DNA of 64,000 nucleotides from Krasilnikoviella flava (GTDB lineage Bacteria > Actinomycetota > Actinomycetes > Actinomycetales > Cellulomonadaceae). The translations under genes and the position numbers were made by a program. This document shows positions 18,638 to 27,815 of the stretch, piece after piece (within the stretch, counting starts at the first letter, position 1; the number at the start of each line of letters is the position of its first letter). The notes under the pieces are model-generated. The model saw nothing but the letters and a program-made list of their open reading frames with translations. It made no database searches and was not told where the DNA came from. Where the stretch lies: the NCBI RefSeq assembly GCF_900167525.1, contig NZ_FUZQ01000002.1, positions 676,550-740,549 on the forward strand. The letters run 5' to 3'.

Positions 18638-20026
18638 ATGACCGATCCCGCCCGCAGCTCCGCGTCCGACACCACGACCGCCCCGACCGGCCCGACCGAT
18701 CCGACGACCGCCCCGACGACCGAGGACGGGGGGAGCGCCGTCACCGACCCGAGGGCCGGCGTCGCCGAGGACGACCCCCGGTGGAAGCGGAACATCGCGA
18801 TCTTCCTCACCGGCCAGACGGTCTCCCTGCTCGGCTCGATGCTGGTGCAGTTCGCCGTGATGTGGCACCTGACGATCCTGACGCAGTCGGGCTCGGTGCT
18901 GATGCTCAGCATCGTGTTCGGCATGCTGCCCCAGGCGTTCGTCTCGATCTTCGGCGGTGTGTGGGCGGACCGGCACAGCCGCAAGCTCCTCATCGTCGGC
19001 GCCGACAGCACCATCGCCGTGGTCACGCTCGGGCTCGCCCTGCTCATGCTGTCGGGCGTCGACGACCTGTGGGTCATCTACGCGGCGCTGGCCGTGCGGT
19101 CGACCTTCGCCGGCATCCAGACGCCGGCGGTGAGCGCGATGGTGCCGCAGATCGTCCCCGCCTCGCAGCTCATCCGCGTCAACGGGATCAACCAGACGAT
19201 CCAGTCGGGCATGATGCTCCTCGCGCCGGCGCTCGCCGCCGCGATCTACGCGAACTTCGACATCGTCGCCGTGTTCTTCCTGGACGTCGTCACCGCGCTG
19301 GTGGGCGTGGGCCTGCTGCTGCTCGTCAAGGTCCCGCGGCTCGTGCGGTCGGACGAGGGCGCGCCGGTGAGCTACTTCGGCGACCTCGCCGCCGGGGTCC
19401 GCTACATCCGCACGCACGCCCCGGTGCGGTGGCTGATGACGATCTTCGCGGTGACGATGCTGCTGGTCGGCGCGCCGTCGTACCTGACGCCGCTCATGGT
19501 CACCCGGACCTTCGGCACCGAGGTGTGGAAGCTCACCGCCAACGAGATCTTCTGGGCATCGGGGATGCTCGCCGGCGGCCTGCTCATGGCGTTCCTGGGG
19601 CCTCGGGTGCGCCACCGCGTCGCGCTGGTCGTGGGGGCGACGCTGGGCGCCGGCGTGCTCACCGCCGGCCTCGGCGTCGCCGGGAACCTGTGGGTCTTCT
19701 ACGCGCTGGGCCTCGGCGTGGGCGCGGCGTTCACGCTGATGTCGACCCCGGCGATGTCGATCCTGCAGGAGACGGTCGCGCTCGAGATGCAGGGACGGGT
19801 CTTCGGGTTCGTGGGCATCGTCATGACCGTCGCGATGCCGCTGAGCATGGTGGTGTTCGGTCCGCTCGCGGACCGGTACGCCGTCGAGTCGCTCCTGGTG
19901 GTCGCCGGGGCGCTGCTCACCGCGTTCGTGGCAGTGGTCCTGGTGATCCCGTCGGCGCGCCGCTCGCTCGCCGCCGTCTCCCGCCCGGCGCAGGACGTCG
20001 GGGCGGTCCCCGAAGCCGCGAGGTAG
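18638..20026 (+). CDS. MFS transporter (MFS_3/enterobactin-exporter-like)
   Basis: 462 aa, 12 membrane segments after a Thr/Pro/Asp-rich cytoplasmic N-terminus of about 50 residues. The segment FLTGQTVSLLGSMLVQFAVMW and the loop motif GGVWADRHSRK match the MFS_3 group that includes EntS-type exporters and macrolide exporters. ATG at 18638 is preceded by AACGAAGG. An alternative frame extension upstream overlaps the Nudix gene and is rejected. Substrate unknown. Confidence 0.88.
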   Translation: MTDPARSSASDTTTAPTGPTDPTTAPTTEDGGSAVTDPRAGVAEDDPRWKRNIAIFLTGQTVSLLGSMLVQFAVMWHLTILTQSGSVLMLSIVFGMLPQAFVSIFGGVWADRHSRKLLIVGADSTIAVVTLGLALLMLSGVDDLWVIYAALAVRSTFAGIQTPAVSAMVPQIVPASQLIRVNGINQTIQSGMMLLAPALAAAIYANFDIVAVFFLDVVTALVGVGLLLLVKVPRLVRSDEGAPVSYFGDLAAGVRYIRTHAPVRWLMTIFAVTMLLVGAPSYLTPLMVTRTFGTEVWKLTANEIFWASGMLAGGLLMAFLGPRVRHRVALVVGATLGAGVLTAGLGVAGNLWVFYALGLGVGAAFTLMSTPAMSILQETVALEMQGRVFGFVGIVMTVAMPLSMVVFGPLADRYAVESLLVVAGALLTAFVAVVLVIPSARRSLAAVSRPAQDVGAVPEAAR

Positions 20027-20090
20027 CCCGATCGTCCGCGAGGTAGCGCGCAGACCGAACTACCTCGCGGAGGATCCGACTACCTCGGCG
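20016..20090. repeat. cluster of GAGGTAG intergenic repeat copies
   Basis: Four copies of a short element built on CGAGGTAG, two direct (20016-20030, 20036-20050) and two inverted (about 20058-20070, 20078-20090), fill the gap between two convergent genes. The inverted copy reads CCGCGAGGTAGTTCGG on the other strand. A related pair sits at 49844-49877 between another convergent gene pair. Confidence 0.7.
20035..20071. terminator. bidirectional hairpin, 12-bp perfect stem
   Basis: TCCGCGAGGTAG (20035-20046) and its exact complement (20060-20071) with a 13-nt loop, between the converging MFS and carboxylase genes. It is formed by inverted copies of the dispersed repeat. No T-run on either side; likely end of both transcripts. 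Confidence 0.7.
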
Positions 20091-21881
20091 TCAGTCGACG
20101 ATCTCGCAGATGGCGGCACCGGCGGTGACGCTCGCGCCGGGCGCGGCGGACAGGGACCGCACGGTGCCGGCCTTGTGCGCCAGCAGCGGCTGTTCCATCT
20201 TCATGGCCTCGAGCACGACGACGAGGTCGCCCTCGGCCACCTGGGCGCCGTCCTCGACCGCGACCTTGACGATGGTGCCCTGCATGGGCGACGCGAGGGT
20301 GGCGCCGCTCGCGGCCGCGGACGTGCGGCCGTTGCCGCGGCGGGCGGGACGACGGGCGGCGTTCGCGCGGCGCGCGCGTCCGGCGGCGACGCCGAGGCCC
20401 GCGGGCAGCACGACCTCGAGGCGTCGGCCGCCGACCTCGACGACGACGCGCTCGGCGAGCTCCTCGGGCGACTCCTCGGAGTCGGGCACGGGGGCCGGGG
20501 CGGCCGGGGCCAGCGCGCCGAGCTCGTCCGCGAAGTCCGTCTCGATCCAGCGGGTGTGCACGCGGAACGCCGTGCCGTCGGTCGGGACGAAGTCCTCGGC
20601 CTCCATCACCGCGCGGTGGAACGGGACGACGGTGGGGATGCCCGCCACGTCGAGCTCACGCAGCGCGCGGCGGGCGCGCTGCGCCGCCTGCTCGCGGGTG
20701 GCGCCGGTGACGATCAGCTTGGCGATCATGGAGTCGAACGCGCCGGAGATCGTGTCGCCCTCGACGACGCCGGTGTCGACACGCACGCCCGGGCCCGACG
20801 GCCAGCGCAACGTGGAGACGGTGCCGGGGGAGGGCAGGAAGCCCGCGGCCGGGTCCTCGCCGTTGATGCGGAACTCGAACGAGTGGCCGCGCACCGTGGT
20901 GGAGTCGTAGCCCAGCGGCTCCCCGGTCGCGATGCGCAGCTGCTCGCGCACCAGGTCGATGCCGGTGACCTCCTCGGTGACGGGGTGCTCCACCTGCAGG
21001 CGGGTGTTGACCTCGAGGAACGACAGGGTGCCGTCGGTGCCGACGAGGAACTCGCAGGTGCCGGCGCCCACGTAGCCCGCCTCGGCGAGGATGGCTCGCG
21101 ACGCGCGGTCGAGCTCGGCCTCCTGCTCGGGGGTGAGGAACGGCGCGGGCGCCTCCTCGACGAGCTTCTGGTGGCGGCGCTGCAGGGAGCAGTCGCGGGT
21201 GGAGACCACCACGACGTTCCCGTGCGCGTCGGCGAGGCACTGCGTCTCGACGTGCCGCGGCCGGTCGAGGTACCGCTCCACGAAGCACTCGCCGCGGCCG
21301 AACGCGGCGACCGCCTCGCGCACCGCGGACTCGTACAGCTCGTCGATCTCGTCGGCCGTGCGGGCCACCTTCAGGCCGCGGCCACCGCCGCCGAACGCCG
21401 CCTTGATGGCGATGGGCAGGCCGTGCTCCGCGGCGAAGGCGTGCACCTCGTCCGCGCCCTGCACCGGGTCGGAGGTGCCGGGCACCAGGGGTGCCCCCGC
21501 GGCCTGCGCGATGTGCCGCGCGCTCACCTTGTCGCCGAGCGACTCGATCGCCGCCGGCGGGGGCCCGATCCACACCAGCCCGGCGTCGAGCACGGCCTGC
21601 GCGAACTGCGCGTTCTCCGACAGGAATCCGTAGCCGGGGTGCACCGCGTCCGCGCCCGAGCGTCGTGCGACGTCGAGCAGCTTCTCGACGTCGAGGTAGG
21701 TGTCGGCGGCGCGCTGGCCCTGCAGCGCGAACGCCTCGTCGGCGAGCCGGACGTGCAGCGCGTCACGGTCGGAGTCGGCGTAGACGGCGACGGAGGCGAT
21801 CCCGGCGTCGGTGCAGGCGCGGGCGATGCGGACGGCGATCTCGCCGCGGTTCGCGACGAGGACCTTGCTGATGGTGGGCAC
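20091..21881 (-). CDS. acyl-CoA carboxylase alpha subunit (biotin carboxylase + biotin carrier)
   Basis: 596 aa, actinobacterial AccA3-type chain. Biotin carboxylase part: [17 protein letters not shown] at the start, the ATP-grasp Gly-rich loop GGGGRGLK, and the catalytic [15 protein letters not shown] Pro/Ala-rich linker with a basic patch follows, then the carrier domain with the biotinylated lysine in EAMKMEQ about 35 residues from the end. It works with AccD (33201-34820), AccE and BirA in this window to make malonyl- or methylmalonyl-CoA. ATG 21881 is well supported. Confidence 0.95.
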   Translation of the reverse strand: MPTISKVLVANRGEIAVRIARACTDAGIASVAVYADSDRDALHVRLADEAFALQGQRAADTYLDVEKLLDVARRSGADAVHPGYGFLSENAQFAQAVLDAGLVWIGPPPAAIESLGDKVSARHIAQAAGAPLVPGTSDPVQGADEVHAFAAEHGLPIAIKAAFGGGGRGLKVARTADEIDELYESAVREAVAAFGRGECFVERYLDRPRHVETQCLADAHGNVVVVSTRDCSLQRRHQKLVEEAPAPFLTPEQEAELDRASRAILAEAGYVGAGTCEFLVGTDGTLSFLEVNTRLQVEHPVTEEVTGIDLVREQLRIATGEPLGYDSTTVRGHSFEFRINGEDPAAGFLPSPGTVSTLRWPSGPGVRVDTGVVEGDTISGAFDSMIAKLIVTGATREQAAQRARRALRELDVAGIPTVVPFHRAVMEAEDFVPTDGTAFRVHTRWIETDFADELGALAPAAPAPVPDSEESPEELAERVVVEVGGRRLEVVLPAGLGVAAGRARRANAARRPARRGNGRTSAAASGATLASPMQGTIVKVAVEDGAQVAEGDLVVVLEAMKMEQPLLAHKAGTVRSLSAAPGASVTAGAAICEIVD

Positions 21882-21972
21882 GGCTCACGGTAACGCGTGC
21901 CCCGCCGTCCTCCGGCACCCGCGGGACGCCCGCGCCGAAGTCTGTGCCCGGTGCCAACGACGATCCGAGCCG

Positions 21973-21989
21973 TTTGGAGGGATCCCACA
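21973..21989 (-). promoter_or_regulatory. shared motif upstream of the carboxylase alpha gene
   Basis: TTTGGAGGGATCCCACA on the plus strand, 92-108 nt upstream of the alpha-subunit start. The same 17 nt with one change (T to C at position 11) lies at 34887-34903 upstream of accD. The intervening 177-nt gap after maf holds no gene. A common operator or promoter element for carboxylase genes is inferred. Confidence 0.55.
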
Positions 21990-22058
21990 TGGACCTGGGC
22001 GCGAGGCGGTGCCAGACGTGCTCGGAGTTGGTGGTTTCGGCAGTCGTTCTCGGCCCGC

Positions 22059-22757
22059 TCAACCAGCGCTGCGGAGCGAGCGCCAGGGCACGCCCAGCTC
22101 GCCGAGCAGCTCGCGCAGCAGGGGCAGGCTCAGGCCGACGACGCCGTGGTGGTCGCCCTCGATCCGGTCCACGTACGGCCCGCCGAGACCGTCGATCGTG
22201 AACGCGCCGGCCACGTGCAGGGGCTCGCCGGTCGCGACGTAGGCGTCGATCTCCGCGTCGTCCACGTCGGCGAAGTGCACGGTGGTGGCCGACGACGCGC
22301 CGAGGGTGCCGCCGGTGCCGCCGTCCTCCGGGTCCCGCAGGTCCACGAGCCAGTGGCCCGTGTGCAGCACGGCAGCGCGGCCTCGCATCGAGCGCCAGCG
22401 GCGCCGGGCCTCCGCGGCGTCGGACGGCTTGCCCACCACCTCGCCCCGGCCCCCGGGAAGCTCGAGCATCGAGTCGCAGCCGAGCACGAGGGCGGACTCC
22501 TCGCCCTCGACGCGGCCGCTCACGTCTTCCGCCTTGGCCCGGGCCAGCACGAGGACGGCGTCCGCGGGGTCGAGGTCGCCGCCGACACCGGCGCGCGCGG
22601 CGTCGAGCACGGCGGGCTCGTCGACGTCGGAGACGACGACCCGGGGCGTGACCCCGGCCGCCGCGAGGGTGGCGAGGCGGGCGGGGGACTGGGAGGCGAG
22701 GACGAGGCGCACGGCGTCGTTCACGGGGGCGTCAGGGGCGTCGGGGGTGTCGGGCAC
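22059..22757 (-). CDS. maf: Maf-like nucleotide pyrophosphatase
   Basis: 232 aa. Hydrolyses non-canonical or pyrimidine nucleoside triphosphates; a house-cleaning and septum-related family. The N-terminal motif LASQSPARLATL and the catalytic-region VLGCDSML are visible; GKPSDAAEARR and GPYVDRIEGD complete the family pattern. In actinobacteria maf commonly lies inside the acyl-CoA carboxylase cluster, as it does here, 177 nt before the alpha-subunit gene. Confidence 0.92.
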   Translation of the reverse strand: MPDTPDAPDAPVNDAVRLVLASQSPARLATLAAAGVTPRVVVSDVDEPAVLDAARAGVGGDLDPADAVLVLARAKAEDVSGRVEGEESALVLGCDSMLELPGGRGEVVGKPSDAAEARRRWRSMRGRAAVLHTGHWLVDLRDPEDGGTGGTLGASSATTVHFADVDDAEIDAYVATGEPLHVAGAFTIDGLGGPYVDRIEGDHHGVVGLSLPLLRELLGELGVPWRSLRSAG

Positions 22758-22797
22758 GCACGCACCCTATCCAGGCGTGCGGCCCCGGCGGCGTGGC

Positions 22798-23724
22798 TCA
22801 GCCCGTGTGCAGCAGCAGGGAGGACACGAGCAGCACGACCGGCGACGCGACGGTCGTGACCAGGATCGTGTCGCGTGCGAGCATCTCGCCCGTGCGGAAG
22901 CGGGCCGCGTAGTTGTACACGTTCTGCGCGACGGGCAGCGCCGCGAGCGTCACCGCCGTGGCGACCTGCACGTCGTCGAGCCCGACGACGTACCGCGCCA
23001 GGACGAACGCGAGGGCGGGCATGACGACCGCCTTGAGGACCGACGCGACGACCACGGCGGCACGCCCGCCGGGCTGCTGGAACGGGCGCGTCCCGTGCAG
23101 CGACATCCCGAACGCGAGCAGGATCATCGGCACGGCCGCGCCGCCGAGGATCTCCAGCGGCGCGAGCACGGGCGCGGGCACGCTCCACCCGGTCACGGAC
23201 ACGACCGCGCCGGCGAGCGAGCCGAGGATGATCGGGTTGCGCACGGGCTGCGCCAGCACGAACCGCACCGAGACCCGGCCCGACGTCTGCGCGTCGAGCA
23301 CCAGCAGCGTGAGGGGCGCGAGCACCAGCAGCTGCAGGAGGATCACCGGCACGACGACGGCCGGGTCGCCCAGCACGTACACCGCCACGGGCAGCCCGAT
23401 GTTGTTGGCGTTCACGTAGCCGGCCGACACCGCGCCGATCGTGACCTCGGTGGCCGGGCGGCGCAGCCACAGCAGGTTCACGAGCACGAACAGGCCCGCG
23501 GCCGCCACGGCGGCCACCGCCTGCACCAGCAGGGGGGCCTGGAAGAGCTCGCCGACGTCGGCGTCCGCGATCACCGTGAACAGCAGCGCGGGGCTCGCGA
23601 CGAAGAACCCGATGCGGTTCAGCGCCGTCCGGGCGTCGGGACCGCCGAGGCGCAGCCGCGCCGCGACGTACCCGACGACGATGACGACGCCGATGATCGC
23701 GAAGCCGGTGAGGATGCCTTCCAT
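22798..23724 (-). CDS. AEC-family transporter (auxin efflux carrier type)
   Basis: 308 aa, about ten hydrophobic segments arranged as two repeats of five. The segments LNRIGFFVASPALLF near the N-terminus and YVNANNIGLPVAVYVLG in the middle are characteristic of the AEC/MleP family, which exports or exchanges organic acids or small metabolites. It is followed downstream by maf. No clue to substrate. Confidence 0.85.
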   Translation of the reverse strand: MEGILTGFAIIGVVIVVGYVAARLRLGGPDARTALNRIGFFVASPALLFTVIADADVGELFQAPLLVQAVAAVAAAGLFVLVNLLWLRRPATEVTIGAVSAGYVNANNIGLPVAVYVLGDPAVVVPVILLQLLVLAPLTLLVLDAQTSGRVSVRFVLAQPVRNPIILGSLAGAVVSVTGWSVPAPVLAPLEILGGAAVPMILLAFGMSLHGTRPFQQPGGRAAVVVASVLKAVVMPALAFVLARYVVGLDDVQVATAVTLAALPVAQNVYNYAARFRTGEMLARDTILVTTVASPVVLLVSSLLLHTG

Positions 23725-23757
23725 GCCGGATGACCTGCGGTGCCCGGGCGCGCCGCG

Positions 23758-25491
23758 TCAGCGGGCGTCGCGCAGCGCGCCGGTCAGCACGTCGAGCCCG
23801 ACGGAACCGAGTCCCAGCGCCCGGGCGTGGAACGCCCGCAGGTCGAACTCCTCGCCGCGGTCCCGCGCCGCCGACCGGGCGTCGTCGCGGGCCTGCTCCC
23901 ACAGGCGCTGGCCCACCTTGTACGACGGCGCCTGCCCGGGCCAGCCGAGGTAGCGGTTGAGCTCGAAGCGCACGAACGACTCCGGCATGTTGACGTTCGC
24001 CCGGAGGAACGGCCACGCCTTCTCGGCGTCCCAGGTGCCGCCACCCCACTCCTCGGGGGCCTTCTTGCCCAGGTGCACGCCGATGTCGAGCACCACGCGT
24101 GCCGCGCGCATCCGCTGCGCGTCGAGCATGCCGAACCGGTCGCCGGGGTCGTCCAGGTGGCCGAGGTCGGCCATGAGCCGCTCGGCGTACAGCGCCCAGC
24201 CCTCGCCGTGGCCGGAGACCCAGCACATGAGGCGGCGCCACGAGTTGAGGGTGTCGCGGGCGACGACGGCGGCCGCGCACTGCAGGTGGTGGCCCGGCAC
24301 GCCCTCGTGGTAGACGGTCGTCTTCTCGCGCCAGGTGTTGAACTCCGTGACGTCGGCGGGCACCGACCACCACATGCGACCGGGGCGCGAGAAGTCGTCG
24401 CTCGGCGGCGTGTAGTAGATCCCGCCGGTCTGCGTGGGCGCGATGCGGCACTCGATGGTGCGCACCGGTCCCTCGATGTCGAAGTGGGTGCCGGCGAGGT
24501 CCTCGATCGCGGCGTCCGCCGTCTCCTGCATCCAGCGGCGCAGGGCGTCCGTGCCGTGCAGGGTGCGGGCGGGGTCGGCGTCGAGCGCGGCGACCGCGTC
24601 CTCGACGCTCGCGCCCGGGCCGGCGATCTGCCGGGCCACGGCCCCCTGCTCGGCGACGATGCGGGCCAGCTCGTCGAGACCCCACGCGTACGTCTCGTCG
24701 AGGTCCACCTCCGCACCGAGGAACTCGCGCGAGAAGCGCGCGTAGCGGTCGCGGCCGACCGCGTCGCCCTCCGGCGCCTGGGGTGCGAGGTCGCGCTCGA
24801 GGAACTCGGCAAGGCGGGCGTAGGCGCCGCGGGCGGCGCTCGCGCCGCGCTCGAGCTCGGCGCGCACGAGGCTGCACGCGGACGACTCGTCCAGGACGGC
24901 GGCGGCGTCGTCGCCGCGCACGAGGCCGAGGAAGAACGAGTCCTCGCCGGCGAGCTCACGCGACTGGGACACGCCCTCGCGCACCTGCCGGATCGCGGCG
25001 ACCTGTCCCCGCCGTGCCGCCTCGGTGAGGGACGCGACGTAACCGTCGACCGCGTCCGGGACGGCGTTCAGGCGGGCGGCGACGTTCTCCCACGCCTCGA
25101 CCGAGCCGGTGGGCATGAGGTCGAAGACGTCGCGCAGCTGCTGCACCGGCGACTCGATGTTGTTGAGGCTCGCCAGCGGCTCGCCCGCGTCGTGCAGCTC
25201 GAGCGCCAGGCCCACCCGCTCGCGCATCGCGGCGAGGGTGACCCGGTCGACCTCGTCGAGCGGCCCGCCGTCGCGCTCCGCCGCGTCGAGCTCGCGCAGC
25301 ACCGCGCGGTCGGACCCGGCGCGGGCCTCGTGCCCGGCGGGGGAGAGGTCGGTCATGCGGTGGTCGTGACCGGGCAGCCCGATCGCGGTGGCGAGCAACG
25401 GGTCGAGCTCGGCGGAGCGGGTGACGTACGCGTCGGCGACGGCGTCGACCGCGGAGGGCGTGCGGGGCGGGGTGGGGGTGCTCGAGGTCAC
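23758..25491 (-). CDS. DUF885 family protein (predicted zinc peptidase)
   Basis: 577 aa. DUF885 proteins are predicted M32/gluzincin-like metallopeptidases. The metal motif HEGVPGHHLQ (HExxH-like with the second acid supplied later) is present, preceded by GGIYYTPP and followed by GHGEGWALYAERLM, the rest of the site. I use GTG 25491, since ATG 25533 would overlap the upstream LacI gene; both are in frame. No signal peptide, so probably cytoplasmic. Confidence 0.85.
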   Translation of the reverse strand: MTSSTPTPPRTPSAVDAVADAYVTRSAELDPLLATAIGLPGHDHRMTDLSPAGHEARAGSDRAVLRELDAAERDGGPLDEVDRVTLAAMRERVGLALELHDAGEPLASLNNIESPVQQLRDVFDLMPTGSVEAWENVAARLNAVPDAVDGYVASLTEAARRGQVAAIRQVREGVSQSRELAGEDSFFLGLVRGDDAAAVLDESSACSLVRAELERGASAARGAYARLAEFLERDLAPQAPEGDAVGRDRYARFSREFLGAEVDLDETYAWGLDELARIVAEQGAVARQIAGPGASVEDAVAALDADPARTLHGTDALRRWMQETADAAIEDLAGTHFDIEGPVRTIECRIAPTQTGGIYYTPPSDDFSRPGRMWWSVPADVTEFNTWREKTTVYHEGVPGHHLQCAAAVVARDTLNSWRRLMCWVSGHGEGWALYAERLMADLGHLDDPGDRFGMLDAQRMRAARVVLDIGVHLGKKAPEEWGGGTWDAEKAWPFLRANVNMPESFVRFELNRYLGWPGQAPSYKVGQRLWEQARDDARSAARDRGEEFDLRAFHARALGLGSVGLDVLTGALRDAR

Positions 25492-25501
25492 GAGGGGCAG
25501 C

Positions 25502-26548
25502 CTAGGGCGTGGCCCCGCCGCGGTCCCGCCCATTCCGCGCCGGCCCGGTCGACCCGCGCCAGATGATGGTGTTCAGCGGGGTCGCGGGCGGGGGCGGGGC
25601 GGGCTCGCCCCGCAGCCTCGCGACCATCCGGGCCATCGCGGCACGCCCCAGCCGGTGGTGGTCGACCTGGACGGTCGTGAGGGTGGGCTCGAGGTACGCG
25701 CCGAGAAGGCTGTTGTCCCAGCCGGTGACGCTGAGGTCCTCAGGGATCGACCAGCCGCGCTCCCGGGCGCCCTGGACCACGCCGGCGGCGACGGGGTCGC
25801 TGGCCGCGACCACCGCCGTCGGGTGGTCGTGCTCCGCCAGGGCGTGGACCGCTGCGCGCCCGGAGGCGGGCGACCAGTCGCCCTCGTGCACGATCGCCGG
25901 GCCCAGCCCGAGCCGCTCGATCGTGGCGACGAAGACGTCGCGGCGGCCCCGCGCGGAGGCGAAGTCGAGCGCGCCGGTGACGTGCAGGAACCGCCGGTGC
26001 CCGAGCTCGGCGAGGTGCTCGACGATCTCGGCCACGGGGGAGCCGTCGGCCAGCTCGCCGACCCCGCGGAAGCGGTCGTCGTAGTCGGCCGACGCGACGA
26101 TGGCCGCGCGCGCGGGCACCTGGTGCTCGGACGCCGGAGGGAGCGGCGCGAGCGCGAGCACACCCTCGACCTGGCCCGAGTCGGCGAGCTCCAGGACCCG
26201 GTCGAAGCGCTGCGCCGCGGACCCCTCGACGCTGAGGGCCTCGATCGTGTACCCGTGCTCGTGGGCCACCTCCATGACGCCGCCGAGGATCTGCGGCGGG
26301 CCGTACGTCGCGACGGCGGGCAGGAGGACGGCGACCCGGCCGGTGCGACGCGTGCGCATCGACCGGGCGGTGAGGTTGGGACGGTAGTCGAGCTCCGCGA
26401 CGGCGCGGGCGACCCGCTCGACCGTCTCGGGGCGCATGCGGGGGTCGTCCCGCAGGTAGCGGGAGACCGTCTGGTGGGAGACCCCGGCCGTCTTGGCGAC
26501 CTCCCAGATGGTCGCCCGCCGGTCCCGTCCCGCCCGCTGCTCCGTCAT
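25502..26548 (-). CDS. LacI-family transcriptional regulator
   Basis: 348 aa. The N-terminal helix-turn-helix reads ATIWEVAKTAGVSHQTVSRYL and the hinge helix region YRPNLTARSMRT follows. The rest is a periplasmic-binding-protein-like ligand domain. ATG 26548 is chosen; the longer frame to 26656 would start inside the first operator. It is divergent from the sugar ABC operon and probably represses it and itself through two GTGATCGATCAC sites. Ligand unknown. Confidence 0.93.
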   Translation of the reverse strand: MTEQRAGRDRRATIWEVAKTAGVSHQTVSRYLRDDPRMRPETVERVARAVAELDYRPNLTARSMRTRRTGRVAVLLPAVATYGPPQILGGVMEVAHEHGYTIEALSVEGSAAQRFDRVLELADSGQVEGVLALAPLPPASEHQVPARAAIVASADYDDRFRGVGELADGSPVAEIVEHLAELGHRRFLHVTGALDFASARGRRDVFVATIERLGLGPAIVHEGDWSPASGRAAVHALAEHDHPTAVVAASDPVAAGVVQGARERGWSIPEDLSVTGWDNSLLGAYLEPTLTTVQVDHHRLGRAAMARMVARLRGEPAPPPPATPLNTIIWRGSTGPARNGRDRGGATP

Positions 26549-26644
26549 GGCTCGTCCTTGCTGGTCATCGCGCCGGCCTCGGTGCGGCGCCCGGTCATTC
26601 TGGCACGGCGCCGTCGCGGAGGCGTGGCAGGAGGTGGTTGCGGT

Positions 26645-26656
26645 GTGATCGATCAC
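26645..26656. promoter_or_regulatory. LacI-type operator 1
   Basis: GTGATCGATCAC, a perfect 12-bp palindrome with the central CG typical of LacI-family operators, about 100 nt upstream of the regulator gene. Its centre is 34 bp from operator 2. Confidence 0.75.
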
Positions 26657-26676
26657 CTTCTACGGTGTCGCCCTGG

Positions 26677-26692
26677 AAGTGATCGATCACTT
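26677..26692. promoter_or_regulatory. LacI-type operator 2
   Basis: AAGTGATCGATCACTT, a perfect 16-bp palindrome containing the same core as operator 1. It lies about 115 nt upstream of the first permease gene and would block that promoter. Assignment to the adjacent LacI protein is by position. Confidence 0.8.
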
Positions 26693-26807
26693 TTGCACCG
26701 GCGCAGCACGCGGAACATCGCGGTTCCCGATGCTCGACCGCTCGACGACGAGAGGACCGACCCATGGCACCACGCCCATCCCTGCGGACACGGCCGCGGA
26801 GGGACGG

Positions 26808-27815
26808 ATGACCGCGGTCGAGGAGGCCGGCACGCGGCACCGCCTCCGTTCCCGGGACGACGAGGGCGCGCCGTCCGGCGAGGAGCCCGGCGCGCCGCGC
26901 CCGCCGCTCCCGTGGTACCGCCGGATGTTCCGCGACCGTGCCGTGCTGCTCCTGGCCCTGCCGGCGATGGCCGTCGTCATCGTGTTCCAGTACCTGGCGC
27001 TGGGCGGCAACGTCATCGCGTTCCAGGACTACCAGCCGTACCTCGGCGTCGGGCGCTCCCTGTGGGTGGGACTCGAGAACTTCTCGATCCTGTTCTCCGG
27101 CGACCCGGAATTCCTCGCCGCCCTGCGCAACACGCTCATCATCACCCTGCTGCAGACGGTGCTCGTCTTCCCGGCGCCGATCATCCTGGCACTGCTGCTG
27201 CACAGCCTGGTGTCCAACCGGGTGCGGCAGTGGGTGCAGTCGGTGCTGTACCTGCCCCACTTCCTGTCCTGGGTGATCGTCGTCGCCGTCTTCCAGCAGG
27301 TGCTCGGCGGCGCGGGCATGATCAACAACTTCCTGCGCGCCCACGGGTGGCAGCCGATCGACGTCATCGGCAACTCCGACGCCTTCTACGGGCTCATCAC
27401 CTCGCAGGTGATCTGGAAGGACACCGGCTGGGCGACCATCCTCTTCCTCGCCGTGCTCGCGGGGATCGACAAGTCGCTCTACGAGGCCTCCGCCGTCGAC
27501 GGCGCCACCCGCTGGCGCCAGACCTGGCACATCACGCTGCCGGGGATGCGGCCGATCATCATCATGCTGCTCATCCTCAAGCTCGGGGACTCCCTCAGCG
27601 TCGGCTTCGAGCAGCTGATCCTCCAGCAGGACGCCGTCGGCCTCGGCGTGTCCCAGGTGCTGGACACCTACGTCTACAACCAGGGCGTCGTCGGCGGGTA
27701 CTGGGGCGTCGCGGCCGCCGTCGGGCTCGTCAAGGGCGTGCTCGGCCTGGTCCTGGTGCTCGTCGCGAACAAGGTCGCCCACATGTTCGGCGAGGAAGGG
27801 GTCTACCGCGCATGA
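26808..27815 (+). CDS. carbohydrate ABC transporter permease 1 (LplB-type, CUT1)
   Basis: 335 aa, six membrane segments after a hydrophilic N-terminus of about 45 residues. The EAA loop reads YEASAVDGATRWRQTWHITL. ATG 26808 has GGAGGG at the right distance; an in-frame upstream ATG at 26679 lies in operator 2 and is rejected. LplB-type permeases serve oligosaccharide importers without a dedicated ATPase, which shares a common MsiK-like ATPase encoded elsewhere; none is seen here. Confidence 0.92.
   Translation: MTAVEEAGTRHRLRSRDDEGAPSGEEPGAPRPPLPWYRRMFRDRAVLLLALPAMAVVIVFQYLALGGNVIAFQDYQPYLGVGRSLWVGLENFSILFSGDPEFLAALRNTLIITLLQTVLVFPAPIILALLLHSLVSNRVRQWVQSVLYLPHFLSWVIVVAVFQQVLGGAGMINNFLRAHGWQPIDVIGNSDAFYGLITSQVIWKDTGWATILFLAVLAGIDKSLYEASAVDGATRWRQTWHITLPGMRPIIIMLLILKLGDSLSVGFEQLILQQDAVGLGVSQVLDTYVYNQGVVGGYWGVAAAVGLVKGVLGLVLVLVANKVAHMFGEEGVYRA

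Noticed and set aside
21882..22058. Possible small gene between maf and the carboxylase gene
   Set aside because: The open frame (21763-22062 minus) is largely antisense to known coding frames in another register; the gap is better explained as a promoter region with the shared motif.
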